A stretch of 32,469 nt of DNA from CAJBLF01 sp964430205 (GCA_964430205.1 CAYSER010000008.1:1-32469), one strand, 5' to 3'; shown: positions 17,077 to 26,001, counted from the stretch's first letter. Notes: generated by a model from the letters alone, not told the origin. Numbers and translations: made by a program.

Positions 17077-18279
17077 TTATTTCATATACCCATGTAAAAA
17101 ATCTTTCCGATCCATCGCTTTCTTGCCTTCCGGTTTGAGTTTTATCTCTTTGACTGCAGGATTGAGAGTTTTGCCTACGAAGAGCGGTGTTTCATCGTTG
17201 CTATTGTAGAGCGGTTCACTGAGCTTCAGATGCTCGATAATAACTCTTTTCCCCTCTAACATGAAATATATCTTGGGTCGGAGAAAGAATGCACGGTACT
17301 TGGTGTGGATCGTTTTTAAGGTATCCTTCCATGGATCTATCAGTCAGGATTCTTTTTCTATCTTCCCGCAATACGTTGCCTTTTCCTCTTGCTGTGGGAC
17401 TTCGCCTAATAATCTTTTCCCGTATTTCCATAACGTATCATTCAGGAATTTGGGTCCTACTCCCATCATCTCATCTATCAATTCTTTTGTCGTCCGTTCG
17501 AAGCGGATCATGAATCTCAGGATATCGATCATATTACCCGTGTCCATCCCCGCATCCATCTTCATTATGGTGATCCCCGTCTCTTTTTCGTCGTTCAGGA
17601 GCGTAGATTGGATAGGTGACGCTCATCTATATTCCGGCAATATAGAGCCGTGGACATTGATCGGTGCGATCTTCGGGATATCCAATATCGCTTGTGGTAT
17701 GATCTTGCCGTAGGCGATGACCACCAAAAAATCCGGATTTTTTTCCTTGAGCCGTTCTGTGAATTTACGTCCTTCTTCCGACTTTTCTGGATTCAACTTC
17801 GTAGGCGTCATAATGAATCCAGGATGCATACTTCAATCTTCAGAAATATCTAATTTTTTTGCTGCTTGTTTTATCACGTTTTCACCCATTTCCATTCACC
17901 TCCCTGATGGCTTATCACACTGGGTCACAACACCGGTCACTTCGAATCTTTTGTCGTTTGCCAAGCGTTCGAGAAAGGGTACGCCGATAGGCGCTGATGA
18001 GAAGAACACTACGCGATAATGATCCGGATTATAGATTTTGTGCATGCTTGCGGTGCAATGTAAAACCCTGTCCGCGGCATAGAAGATCCCTGGCCGGAAG
18101 CCATACCTTCTGAGCGTTTGGATGCTGTATTTACTGCAGTGGGGTTCGTGCGGACAGACCCTGCCTTTCAATCGCAATGATGGCAGTCACTTATCTGGGG
18201 AGATTGTGTATTGGTATATCGTTATTATCCGTATGACTGGTCGTGCTGATATCCTATTCAGTTTCTTGATTATGTTCAT
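17077..18279 (-). CDS. fmt: YidD-Fmt fusion: membrane-insertion factor joined to methionyl-tRNA formyltransferase
   Basis: One uninterrupted 400-residue frame. Residues about 1-86 match YidD (membrane protein insertion efficiency factor): a hydrophobic/basic N-helix, YQYTISP, CPHEPHCSKYSIQTLRRYGF, and RVLHCTAS...IYNPDHY where YidD has RxxRCxPxxxGGYDPV. Residues about 88-400 are Fmt, which formylates initiator Met-tRNA: YRVVFFSSAPIGVPFLERLA, VTQCDKPSGRG, then PINVHGSILPEYRGASPIQ with the catalytic Asn208 and His210, and MDAGMDTGNM with Asp246. The C-terminal OB-like domain ends LKPEGKKAMDRKDFLHGYMK. TGA codons are read as Gly, one of them in YRGA of the active site. An internal ATG at 18043-18045 could also start a separate Fmt, but no stop divides the two. 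First gene of a three-gene operon; stop TAA. Confidence 0.85.
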
Positions 18280-18624
18280 GATCCTTATTCCTATTAAAAG
18301 ACGTTAAGATTTAGAACCTATCTCTAGGTAGACAGGGAGTGAAAGATTGTATCTGATATCTCCTTTAGTTGCTTAGTGACTCACTAGCTTGGTTTTTAAT
18401 CTTTCTTCTTTTGAATTTTTAATAATCTCTTATACGATTACAAAGAATTTTTTTTCTGTTTGAATTCATCGACCGAAACGATAAGATTTCTTTACCATGA
18501 GAAATATTTTTTTTCGTGACGACCATGAGATGGAGGAACGCTTTGGAATGTCGTTCAAAATAGTCGAAACTCTGTAAGCTCAAAACGCCAAAGTCATAAA
18601 TTCTACATTCTAAATCCTTTTTGC
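18280..18624. other. Long divergent intergenic region with several hairpins
   Basis: 345 bases without a gene, between yidD-fmt (-) and holA (+). Contents: ACCTA/TAGGT hairpin (about 18317-18330); GGGAG...CTCC enclosing AGAT-TGT-ATCT (about 18337-18364); a terminator-like hairpin at 18371-18397; then AT-rich DNA, and CTTTGG/CCAAAG about 50 bases apart near 18540-18595. No tRNA, and none of the tmRNA, RNase P or SRP RNA signatures that I know, can be seen. A small structured RNA on the plus strand ending near 18397 is possible. Confidence 0.35.
18371..18397 (+). terminator. Terminator-like hairpin in the intergenic region
   Basis: GCTTAGTG-ACT-CACTAGC (one bulged T) is followed by TTGGTTTTT. 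No plus-strand gene ends nearby, so it would terminate an unannotated short transcript, or it is fortuitous. Confidence 0.35.
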
Positions 18625-19620
18625 ATGTTATCGAACGTATATCTATTTACCGGGCAGGAGACATATCTCCTGGATAAGGAGCTCCAGAGATGGAAGGAAT
18701 GATTTATCTCGAAATTCTGAAGCGATAGCGTGTTTCTGTTCGGTTTGGACAACCTCGATATCAATCTCCTCAAGCAAGCAATCTACAATAGTGGTCTTTT
18801 CACTACCAAGAAACTCATACTCATTCATGGGATTCCTCTCGATTGATCGACTAAGCTTGATGAGGATAACGCAAAAGCGTTCGATGAGTTCCTGGATAAG
18901 TTTATCAAGGCCGAGGGAAGGATTCCCGATGATTCTTTGCTCGTCTTTATCAGTGCAATACCTGATAAGAGGCTGAGACTATACAAATTCCTCGATAAGC
19001 ATGCGACGGTCAAGGAATTCAATCAGCTCAAAGGCGGATCTCTGGATGACTTCGTCAAGCAAGAGCTTCACGAATTCCATATCGATAAAGCTGTCATACA
19101 TTATTTCCTTACGAAGGTATGATCCGATCTCTATCGTATCCGATTTGAATGCGATAAGCTTAAGACGCGAGCCAAGGTAAAACAACAGCATACCATCGAT
19201 GAACTTATGATAGATACTGTCGTGTATTGACAGGTGGAGACTGATTCGTTCAGTCTTCTCAACGCCTTGTTTACTGATAAGAGGAACGCTATCCGTATCT
19301 TGGAGAAAATCCAGAAGGATTGATCCGATCGGAATCAGTTCTCCGGTATGCTTTACCGAGCCATGAAATTCTATCTCTTCATGATCGATCTGGACGAAAG
19401 CGGTATCAAGAATCCGAAAGATATAGCAGCTTCTCTTAAAATGAATCCTCGGCAGGTCAAGAACGAGTACGAAAAGATATCAATATTGAAAGCAAACAAA
19501 AAAAACATAGAAATGTTCTATGCTTGATTGATTTCTCTTGATGCAGGCATCAAATCATGAAAGTTCCCTGATACGTATTTTTGGTTGGGTATCAAACAGC
19601 TAATCAATAACCTACAATAG
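18625..19620 (+). CDS. holA: DNA polymerase III subunit delta
   Basis: 331 residues, the usual length for HolA, which opens the sliding clamp as part of the clamp loader. The N-terminus VYLFTGQETYLLDKELQRWK matches the family start (xxLxGxExxLxxxxxxxxx). It is followed by NLLKQAIYNSGLFTTKKLIL, as in HolA's xxLxxxxxxxxlFgxxrlvxv, then a Rossmann-like strand DDSLLVFISAIPDKRLRLYK and LDDFVKQELHEFHIDKAVI. C-terminal collar helices follow (NALFTDKRNAIRILEKIQKD, QFSGMLYRAMKFYLF, KNPKDIAASLKMNPRQVKNE). TGA codons are read as Gly. Delta lacks ATPase motifs in all bacteria, as here. Stop TAG. It heads an operon with the 19650, 20234 and 21076 genes. Confidence 0.85.
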
Positions 19621-19649
19621 AGATCATATTTAGTATCGTTGAAACATTG

Positions 19650-20249
19650 ATGAGGAATATCATCCTTGGTGTATTAGCGCTTATCCTTTTGGGAGTCTGA
19701 ACGGTCCACGCCGACCTTTCGGACTGATTATTCTGTTCTGTCAATCAAAAACAGGTCACTATCTCGCTCAAGCAATCCACATGATTCTACAAGTGTCATG
19801 ATACTATCATCGCGCTTGAGCATCTGATTGTCGCTACTGCAAAGGATCTCATAAAAATCCAGACATATATCACCAATGGCCGTGATGTGGATTACCGGAA
19901 GACTATACATGTGCAAAAGCAGTCGTTGCTTGATACATTGCAACTCACTAGGATCAGTGTCATCAACAATATGAAGAACTTTACGAACAATCTATTCCAG
20001 AAATCTGTGCAATATTTTATCATCAAGATCACCCCATATAAGATAAGCCTTCAGAAATCACTCGTAAAGATCCAGATTTTAGTGGCGAGCGGATTCTCTA
20101 CTCCTGCGCTTGATACTTATGCTTTGCTTCTCAAGGCCCAAGTCGCGGTCATTGAGAAGATAGGATCCGTGACAACACAGGAAGATCTTATCTCCTTGCT
20201 GAAGCAGTATGTTTATCTAAAAAATGAGATAGAATGAAAATCTGAATAA
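19650..20249 (+). CDS. Secreted hypothetical protein, 199 aa
   Basis: Function not recognised. A Sec signal peptide is clear: MRNIILGVLALILLGVGTVHA, with a likely cut after VHA before DLSDGLF. The mature protein has two Cys (FCSVNQ and YKCHD) that could pair. A long helical region follows (about residues 55-195: IIALEHLIVATAKDLIKIQT, NNMKNFTNNLFQKSVQYFII, LDTYALLLKAQVAVIEKIGS), suggesting a helical-bundle exported protein. TGA codons read as Gly occur in the signal peptide and near the end, so the product continues to TAA at 20247-20249. It begins 29 bases after holA and overlaps the next gene by 16 bases. Its export fits with SecA encoded nearby. Confidence 0.72.
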
Positions 20250-21055
20250 TAACATCATGAAACGATATGCTTGCATTATTCACGTTCCTGCATCGCTATG
20301 ATCATGAGTATATCATTTATTACGATACGTTTCATCGATCCTATGGCGATAAGCTTTTTTCTCAATCTCTTGCGTGCGTAGAGAGGTGAATGACGTACCT
20401 CAAGAGCAGATGAGCTGAAGTGGTCATCCTTCCTCCTATCTATGAACTTCATTTTTTAGCTTCAGATTCCAAACCAAAGGCGTGAAGCGTCAAGATACTT
20501 CCCTTGTTCACGACCTATGTCATGCATTCATGCTTCGCTTATTCTTTGATCTGAAAGATAGGTCTTGTATGAGATTCCGCAGATATTGAAGTCGCTCAGC
20601 CATTCATGGAACGTCTTGCAGCTACCTATAAGCTTTCCGATACGCAAACATCGATTAAGAGATTTCACTTCCCTTTCTCTTTCCGGACAAAAGACGTGTC
20701 GATGCGGAAATATTATCTTACCTGATTTCCCTATTCTCATGTCCTCGTCAATAGGATCATAAAAATGGATCTCAGATATTTCAAGGATGCTATGGTGGAT
20801 ACCTTGATTCCTTTGAATTACTGATTCTTCCGTTATCAGCGTACGATATCCAAATTCTTCAATTTTAAGCATATCCGTTTCCATCCTTTGCACGAACTCG
20901 AACAAGCTTTTGTTTCGTTGCATCTTGAAGCATCTCCATCATATGCGATCAATATCGCCTGCACATGAAATGATGCATTCCTGCTTAGGGATAAGAAATT
21001 ATTGCGAGAGCTTCAGAAAGGAAAGACTATACCTCTCTCGCGAGAGAAACTTTAA
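20234..21055 (+). CDS. Glutamate-racemase-like protein lacking both catalytic cysteines
   Basis: 273 residues. The N-terminal layout follows MurI: MKIGIITSGNDMLALFTFLH where MurI has IGVFDSGVGGLTVL, then HEYIIYYDTFHRSYG where MurI has ENIIYYGDTxxxPYG, then YLKSRGAEVVILPPIYELHF where MurI has LxxxGxKxLVIACNTASA. The first catalytic Cys (in ACNT) is replaced by LPPI. The second (GCTHYPLL) appears as LIPLNYGFFRYQ, also without Cys. So racemisation of glutamate by the normal two-cysteine mechanism is not expected. TGA codons give Gly in MKIG, TSGN, NYG and others. The start ATG 20234 overlaps the previous gene, and it is the only start that keeps the IGIITSG strand. It may be a binding or regulatory protein; a diverged Asp/Glu racemase-superfamily enzyme is the alternative. 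Confidence 0.6.
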
Positions 21056-21075
21056 TCGTTTTTTCACCTATTGTT

Positions 21076-21339
21076 ATGCATGAAGAGCTCTCCACATTCA
21101 GGAAACGTATCGACCATATCGATATGCAGATCATAGATCTTCTCGCTCAGAGACTCGCTGTGGTGAATGCTATCTGATCATATAAAAAACTTCATGATAT
21201 TCCTGCGTTTGATGGAGAGAGATATCATGAGGTAATGGTATCGCGCATTGCTTATGCTCAAGAGAGATGATTGTCTGATGAATATGTCCATGATCTTCGG
21301 GAACGCATCCATAAAGAATCGTTAGTCTTGCAGAAATAA
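21076..21339 (+). CDS. Chorismate mutase, AroQ class
   Basis: 87 residues, a stand-alone helical chorismate mutase, which converts chorismate to prephenate. The pattern is LSTFRKRIDHIDMQIIDLLA, then QRLAVVNAIGSYKKLHDIPA, then FDGERYHEV, ending LRERIHKESLVLQK. This places Arg9, Arg26, Lys37, Arg49 and Gln86 where the AroQ active site needs them. The Glu that normally follows the fourth of these (RE) is Tyr50. Two TGA codons are read as Gly, one of them the Gly of IGxYK. It starts 21 bases after the racemase-like gene and is the last gene of the holA operon; a bidirectional terminator follows 5 bases after the TAA. No other shikimate-pathway gene is visible here, so its substrate source is unclear. 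Confidence 0.82.
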
Positions 21340-21344
21340 AAAAA

Positions 21345-21367
21345 CCTCGACTAGTCGAGGTTTTTTT
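21345..21367. terminator. Bidirectional terminator
   Basis: The palindrome CCTCGACTAGTCGAGG (21345-21360) is flanked by an A run on the left and seven T on the right. It serves the chorismate mutase gene (+) and the convergent H1-like gene (-). Confidence 0.92.
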
Positions 21368-21386
21368 ATGGTTATGAATGCATAAA

Positions 21387-21578
21387 TTACTTCTTGATCT
21401 TTACGGCAGCCCGTCCTGTAAGTTTCTTTACAGGTTTCTTAGCTACTTTCTTGGCTTTTTTAGGAGCCTTTTTTTTAGCTACTTTCTTGACAGCTTTCTT
21501 AGCTACCTTTTTAGCGGCTTTTTTAGCTGGTTTCTTAGCTACCTTTTTAGCAGCTTTTTTAGCAACTTTCTTTGCCAT
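21387..21578 (-). CDS. Histone-H1-like Lys/Ala-rich DNA-binding protein
   Basis: 63 residues made almost entirely of Lys, Ala, Val and Pro in repeats such as KKVAKKAAKKVAKKPAKKAA, ending KLTGRAAVKIKK. Such tails are known from bacterial H1-like proteins (Hc1/Hc2 of Chlamydia, AlgP, BpH1), which neutralise and compact DNA. There is no globular domain. The repeats come from a nearly regular codon pattern (AAA/GCT/AAG), so copy number could vary by slippage. Start ATG, stop TAA. It is convergent with the holA operon and shares its terminator. A 220-base stretch upstream (21579-21799) contains no gene I can support and should hold its promoter. Confidence 0.8.
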   Translation of the reverse strand: MAKKVAKKAAKKVAKKPAKKAAKKVAKKAVKKVAKKKAPKKAKKVAKKPVKKLTGRAAVKIKK

Positions 21579-21799
21579 TTGTGAGTAATAATAAAAGATA
21601 AAAAAGAGATATAACGCATTAGATATATGATATTTATTCGTAATTGCAAGAGAAAATACGTATTCGATCGCGAATTATGAATTACGGATAAAGGATGAAA
21701 GATGGCTTCTTCATTGGTTTTTCGTTGATGCTTTTTTTCTTGCTTCAAAAAAATCCATCATATACCAAAAAAAAAGATAAAAAATTCTTTGCATAACAA

Positions 21800-21819
21800 A
21801 AGCCGGCGGAAGCCGGCTT
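21800..21819 (-). terminator. GC-rich hairpin after the Cys-tail peptide gene
   Basis: AAGCCGGC (21800-21807) and GCCGGCTT (21812-21819) form an 8-bp stem with a 4-base loop. On the minus strand it is followed by TTTTG. It lies 28 bases past the TAG of the 21848-21943 gene. Confidence 0.7.
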
Positions 21820-21847
21820 CATGAAACATGCATGCTCGTGTAATCAT

Positions 21848-21943
21848 CTATTTACATTTGCAACCGCATCCGCATGCTTTTTTCTTCGCTGCAGGCTTTT
21901 TCGCTGCAGGTTTCTTTGTTACCGCTTTTTTTTTGACTACCAT
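21848..21943 (-). CDS. 31-residue Lys/Ala peptide with CxCxCxC tail
   Basis: The frame ATG to TAG encodes a basic Lys/Ala/Pro stretch (KKKAVTKKPAAKKPAAKKKA) followed by the tail CGCGCKCK. The first part is like the neighbouring H1-like protein (AAKKPAAKK), suggesting nucleic-acid binding or a duplicated, shortened relative. Four Cys alternating with Gly or Lys resemble metallothionein-type or Cu/Zn-binding clusters. Support for a real gene: the composition is far from random, the reading frame matches the neighbour's repeat, and a terminator hairpin follows. No in-frame TGA. Metal binding is inference. A degraded fragment of an H1-like gene is the alternative. Confidence 0.6.
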   Translation of the reverse strand: MVVKKKAVTKKPAAKKPAAKKKACGCGCKCK

Positions 21944-22050
21944 AGTGGAGGGAAAGGGAATAAAACAACTACCTTTACCTGTATGCTTTTCTCCAAGCGT
22001 TGCAAGGGTATATTCATCTTTCCCCCTTGTATTCTCTCATGTCTTTTTCC

Positions 22051-22079
22051 AAAAAAAAAAGGAAAGCGATACGCTTTCC
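22051..22079 (-). terminator. Strong Rho-independent terminator
   Basis: GGAAAGCG-ATA-CGCTTTCC (22061-22079) is followed on the minus strand by ten T (plus-strand A at 22051-22060). It is 142 bases past the stop of the 22221-22682 gene, an unusually long 3' untranslated stretch for this window. 21944-22050 holds no gene that I can support. Confidence 0.88.
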
Positions 22080-22220
22080 TGATACTGTTCCTTTTTCGGA
22101 TCAGTATCTTGTCATGAAAAATATTTTCTCATCTTTGCCTATCTTTCTCTTGAGCATCAGGGATGATCGGAATACGAATCTCGGCAATGTCATTATCTAC
22201 GTTTTCGCGTGTCGATCTTT

Positions 22221-22682
22221 TTATGCGCTCTTTCTGTTTTTATATCTCGGCCTTTCTTTTCGCTTAGCGCTTGGAATAAAATCTATTCCTAATTGCCTCC
22301 TTTTCAGGAGACGAAGATCTTTGTATTGCTGTTTGATTGGTTTGATCACCTTCCGTACTTGTTTTGCTATACGGATAGCTAATCTACGTACATCTTCGAA
22401 TAGCTGCTTACTGAATGTCCTGATGAGCCTCTTGAGTTTTCCGTATCTTTGGGGATGCTCGTTGAATCCTTTTACGCGACATTCTATCCAGTACGAGAAC
22501 CCTTTAAGGAAATATTCCAGGATGTCTGGTTGCTGATTCAGAAAATCTTCGAGCATATCAGGCGATTCGTAGAACCATTCGTCTTGGATTTCATTTCTGT
22601 TCAGTAGTCTAGGTATGTCTGTCTGACATGCTACTGTTATGACCCTTCTGGTGGTTGTGGCTATAACATGGATCTTTTTCAT
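22221..22682 (-). CDS. Basic hypothetical protein, 153 aa
   Basis: Not recognised. It starts MKKIHVIATTTRRVITVACQ, then an acidic middle (NEIQDEWFYESPDMLEDFLN) and a strongly basic C-terminal half (KLKRLIRTFSKQLFEDVRRL, KQVRKVIKPIKQQYKDLRLL, AKRKERPRYKNRKSA). The charge pattern suggests nucleic-acid or ribosome association; this is inference. There is no membrane span. The start chosen is the ATG at 22680-22682; an upstream in-frame ATG at 22740-22742 would add 20 residues from AT-rich DNA. There is no in-frame TGA. Divergent from secA, with about 170 bases between them that should hold both promoters. Stop TAA. After the stop, another frame stays open to the terminator. Confidence 0.65.
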   Translation of the reverse strand: MKKIHVIATTTRRVITVACQTDIPRLLNRNEIQDEWFYESPDMLEDFLNQQPDILEYFLKGFSYWIECRVKGFNEHPQRYGKLKRLIRTFSKQLFEDVRRLAIRIAKQVRKVIKPIKQQYKDLRLLKRRQLGIDFIPSAKRKERPRYKNRKSA

Positions 22683-22852
22683 ATGATTTGTTTTTGTTTT
22701 TCCTGTTTTTTTTATATACATATTAATATAAAAGTCAATCAATAGAAAACGGATATTTGTTTATTTTTCCCATTGTTTTAGTCTTCCGATTTTGTATTAT
22801 TGTTTAACTATTCGCTCTTGCGGATAATTCTTTTAGCATTTGAAAAAATCGT

Positions 22853-25800
22853 ATGTTTTCACGAATCATTAACTTGATAGCTGGTGACTACAATAAGAAA
22901 CAACTCAATAAGCTCTGGCCTATTGTCAAAAAGATAAACATGATCTCCGAAGAATATGATGCGCTTTCTGATGATCAGATCAAGGCGAAAACCCAGGAAT
23001 TCAAGGAGAGGCTGGCTCAGGGTCAGTCATTGGATGATATCTTGCCTGAAGCATTCGCTGTTGTCAAACAGGCATGCAAGAGGATGGTAGGATCGCAAGT
23101 TGAAGTCAAAGGCGAACAATTGACCTGGAATATGGTTCCGTATGATGTGCAATTGCTTTGATGAATCGTACTACACAAGGGAATCATCGCTGAAATGAAG
23201 ACCGGAGAATGAAAGACCTTGGTCGCTGTTATGCCGGTCTATCTTAATGCGCTTCTCGGCAAATGAGTCCATGTCGTCACGGTCAATGATTACCTTGCTT
23301 CCCGTGATGCACAGTGGATGTGACATGTGTATTCGCGACTGTGATTGACGACCTGATGCGTCACTAAGACGGTATCTCTCCAGAAAAGAAGAGATGAATA
23401 TGCAAAGGATATCACTTACGTAGAGAATTCAGAACTCTGATTCGATTATCTGAGGGATAATCTCGTCAAATCCATGAAGGAGAGATCGCTTATCCGGAGA
23501 CCTCTCCAATATGCGATTGTCGATGAGGTCGATAGTATCTTGATCGATGAAGCGAGAACTCCGCTCATCATTTCTGAACCGAATGCTGAAGCTACCGAAA
23601 AATATCTGTATTATGCACAGATTGCAAAAGGATTGACTCCTTGCACCGAAAAGAAGAAGGTCTCTAAATGACTTCTCCAAGAGCTTCTTACCGACGCTAA
23701 GACAGGCAAGGATCAGGAAGATGACGGCGATTATTATATCGACGAGAAGACCAAATCAGCATCATTGAGCTGAAGAGGGATAGCTAGATTGGAACAGATA
23801 CTCAAGGTGGATAATCTCTATAAAGACCTCTGATACGAAGAGATCCATCATATAGAGAATGCTGTCCGTGCACAGGCGGTCTATGAGAAGGACAAAGAAT
23901 ATATCGTCAAAGATAATGAGGTGCTCATCGTCGATGAACATACTGGTCGTACGATGCCATGAAGGAGATTCTCTGAGTGACTCCATCAAGCGATCGAAGC
24001 CAAAGAAGGCGTAAAGATCCAAAGGGAATCCAAGACATTGGCAACTATAACCTATCAGAATTTCTTCAAACAATATACGAAGCTCTGATGAATGACCGGT
24101 ACCGCTTTGACGGAAGGAGAGGAATTCGAAAAGATTTACGAGCTTTCCGTATTGGAGGTCCCTACCAATAAGCCTGTCATCAGGGTAGATAAGAACGATA
24201 AAGTATATTACAATGAATCCATCAAATGGAAATTCGTGAAACAGCATATCCAGTTCGCCCACGATATAGGTCAGCCTATTCTCATAGGTACGGCGAATAT
24301 CGCAACCTCGGAATATGTTTCCAGGATATTGGAGAAGGATGCTATTACCCATTATGTCTTGAATGCGAAATTCCATGAGCAAGAAGCTCATATTGTCTCT
24401 CAAGCTGGTAAGTACAAGAGCGTTGTTGTTGCTACAAACATGGCAGGTAGATGAACAGATATCAAACTTGAATCTTGACTTAACGAAAAGCTTGCAGACA
24501 ATTATGCAAAGCGGATCAAGAAGCAAGTCGTCACCGAAAAGAAATGACTTTCCATAGATATCTATTCTTCAACGGAATTCGAACTCACTATGGATGGCAT
24601 CAGACGCGTGCTCGGTATGAGCGATGAATCGATCAGACAAGCGGAGCAGGAGCGGATAGATCATGACGGTCTTTTCATGAAGATCCAATTTAACCGTTCC
24701 AAAAAATTGACTACTGATTCATTTGTCGAATTGTCTTTCAAACCCGCAGATATGGAACCTAAGGAAACCATCGAACAGGATTTCCATTATTGATTGTTTA
24801 TCCTCGGAACTGAGAAACATGATTCCAGAAGGATCGACAATCAGTTGAGATGACGTGCCGGTAGGCAAGGTGATCCTGGTATATCTGTCTTTTTCGTCGC
24901 ACTCGATGATCTTATCATGCGCAAGATGTGAGGTGAAAGGATCCAATGAGTCGCGTCCATGTTGCTTGGCAAAAACGATCTTGAATCGCTTGAACTTAAC
25001 CAGAAGCAATTCACCAGTTCGATCGTCAGATCCCAGAAACAGATGGAGGGGCGGAATTTCGGTATCAGAAAGCATCTTTTCGATTATGATAGCGTCATCA
25101 ATATGCAAAGGCAGGCAATCTATAAGAAAAGGGATGACATCCTTGGTAGCGAACATGATCCTGAACTCAGGAAATATCTTGTCGAACAGATAAAACTCGA
25201 GATACAGGAGAATATGCAGGATATCGTCCGCCAGCAGATAGCTAACGCCAAGACATTGTGACAATCGGTTACCCAATTCCTCCGCGTGATGGACAAAGAA
25301 TTTACCCTCAAGATAGATCATAAGCAATTCCAGACTTTCGAGGAGCTGTCATTTGATCAGCTTCAGGTAGAGCTTTCTCTTTTTATGCTCGAACAGCTCA
25401 AAGCGAAATTCGCTCTGATAGACATAGATAGGTTGTATCAGATTTTCAAGGATGTCTATCTCTATCATCTCGATACCTTGCGAATCAAACATCTTGATGA
25501 GATGGAATATCTCAGGGATAAGGTTGGTCTCATGTGATATGCTCAGCTCGATCCTTTGGTCGTCTATAAGGCGGAAGCATACGAAAAATTCCAAGTGCTC
25601 TTATATAGGCTTAAATTCGATGTTACTGCATATATCGCTGGTATAGATTTCTCTATGGTGCAGCAGCAGGATCAGGTACAACAGGTGGTCATGGCCGGTT
25701 CCCAGAGCGAAGCAGAATATCTTAGGATGCTTCAGAAAGTCAGTTCCGAAATAGAGGGACTCAAAATCGAACAACCGCAGAAGCCTGATAAGATAGTCTA

Positions 25801-25972
25801 TCAGAACACTGACGGATTCGAGATTTTTGAGGTCGACGATAAGGATAAGCCTAAGTGAGCTCCAGAAATATTCGACGAGTCCATGGTCCCTCAACCGAAT
25901 AAGACCAGACCGAATGATCCCTGTCCTTGCGGTTCAGGCAAGAAATACAAAAAATGCCATGGAGCTTGATAA
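22853..25972 (+). CDS. secA: Protein translocase ATPase SecA
   Basis: 1039 residues in one frame when UGA is Gly; the standard code breaks it into many pieces. SecA drives preproteins through SecYEG. Landmarks: PYDVQLLGGIVLHKG with both glycines of the pair as TGA, Walker A MKTGEGKTLVA (residues 115-125, the Gly before Lys being TGA), VDEVDSILIDEARTPLIIS (motif II, DEVD-like), MTGTALTEGEEFEKIYELSV, and the helicase lobe 2 ANIATSEYVSRILE...VVVATNMAGR. The C-terminus is a zinc-binding SEC-C motif, NDPCPCGSGKKYKKCHGAG, whose last Gly is TGA before TAA. It is longer than E. coli SecA (about 900). It forms its own transcription unit with a terminator 30 bases downstream. Confidence 0.97.
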
Positions 25973-26001
25973 AGAAGCATACGTCTAAATCATATCAGAA
26001 A

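Noticed and set aside
18043..18045. Separate fmt gene starting at the internal ATG
   Set aside because: Possible as an alternative start, but the frame upstream is open and encodes a recognisable YidD domain, so a fusion is the simpler reading.
22081..22220. Small minus-strand gene before the terminator
   Set aside because: No convincing start codon, and open frames run into the terminator hairpin; kept only as a possible frameshifted extension.
23188..23220. UGA read as tryptophan (code 4) or selenocysteine
   Set aside because: TGA occupies glycine positions of SecA motifs such as TGEGKT; Trp is encoded by TGG, and selenocysteine would not recur so often.
23762..24526. 254-residue open frame on the minus strand opposite secA
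   Set aside because: Antisense shadow of SecA lobe 2; no family pattern and the plus strand is certain.
22853..25972. secA, pilC, gatA and others as multiply frameshifted or nonsense pseudogenes
   Set aside because: Every break is an in-frame TGA at a glycine column with no frame change; reassignment explains all of them, decay does not.
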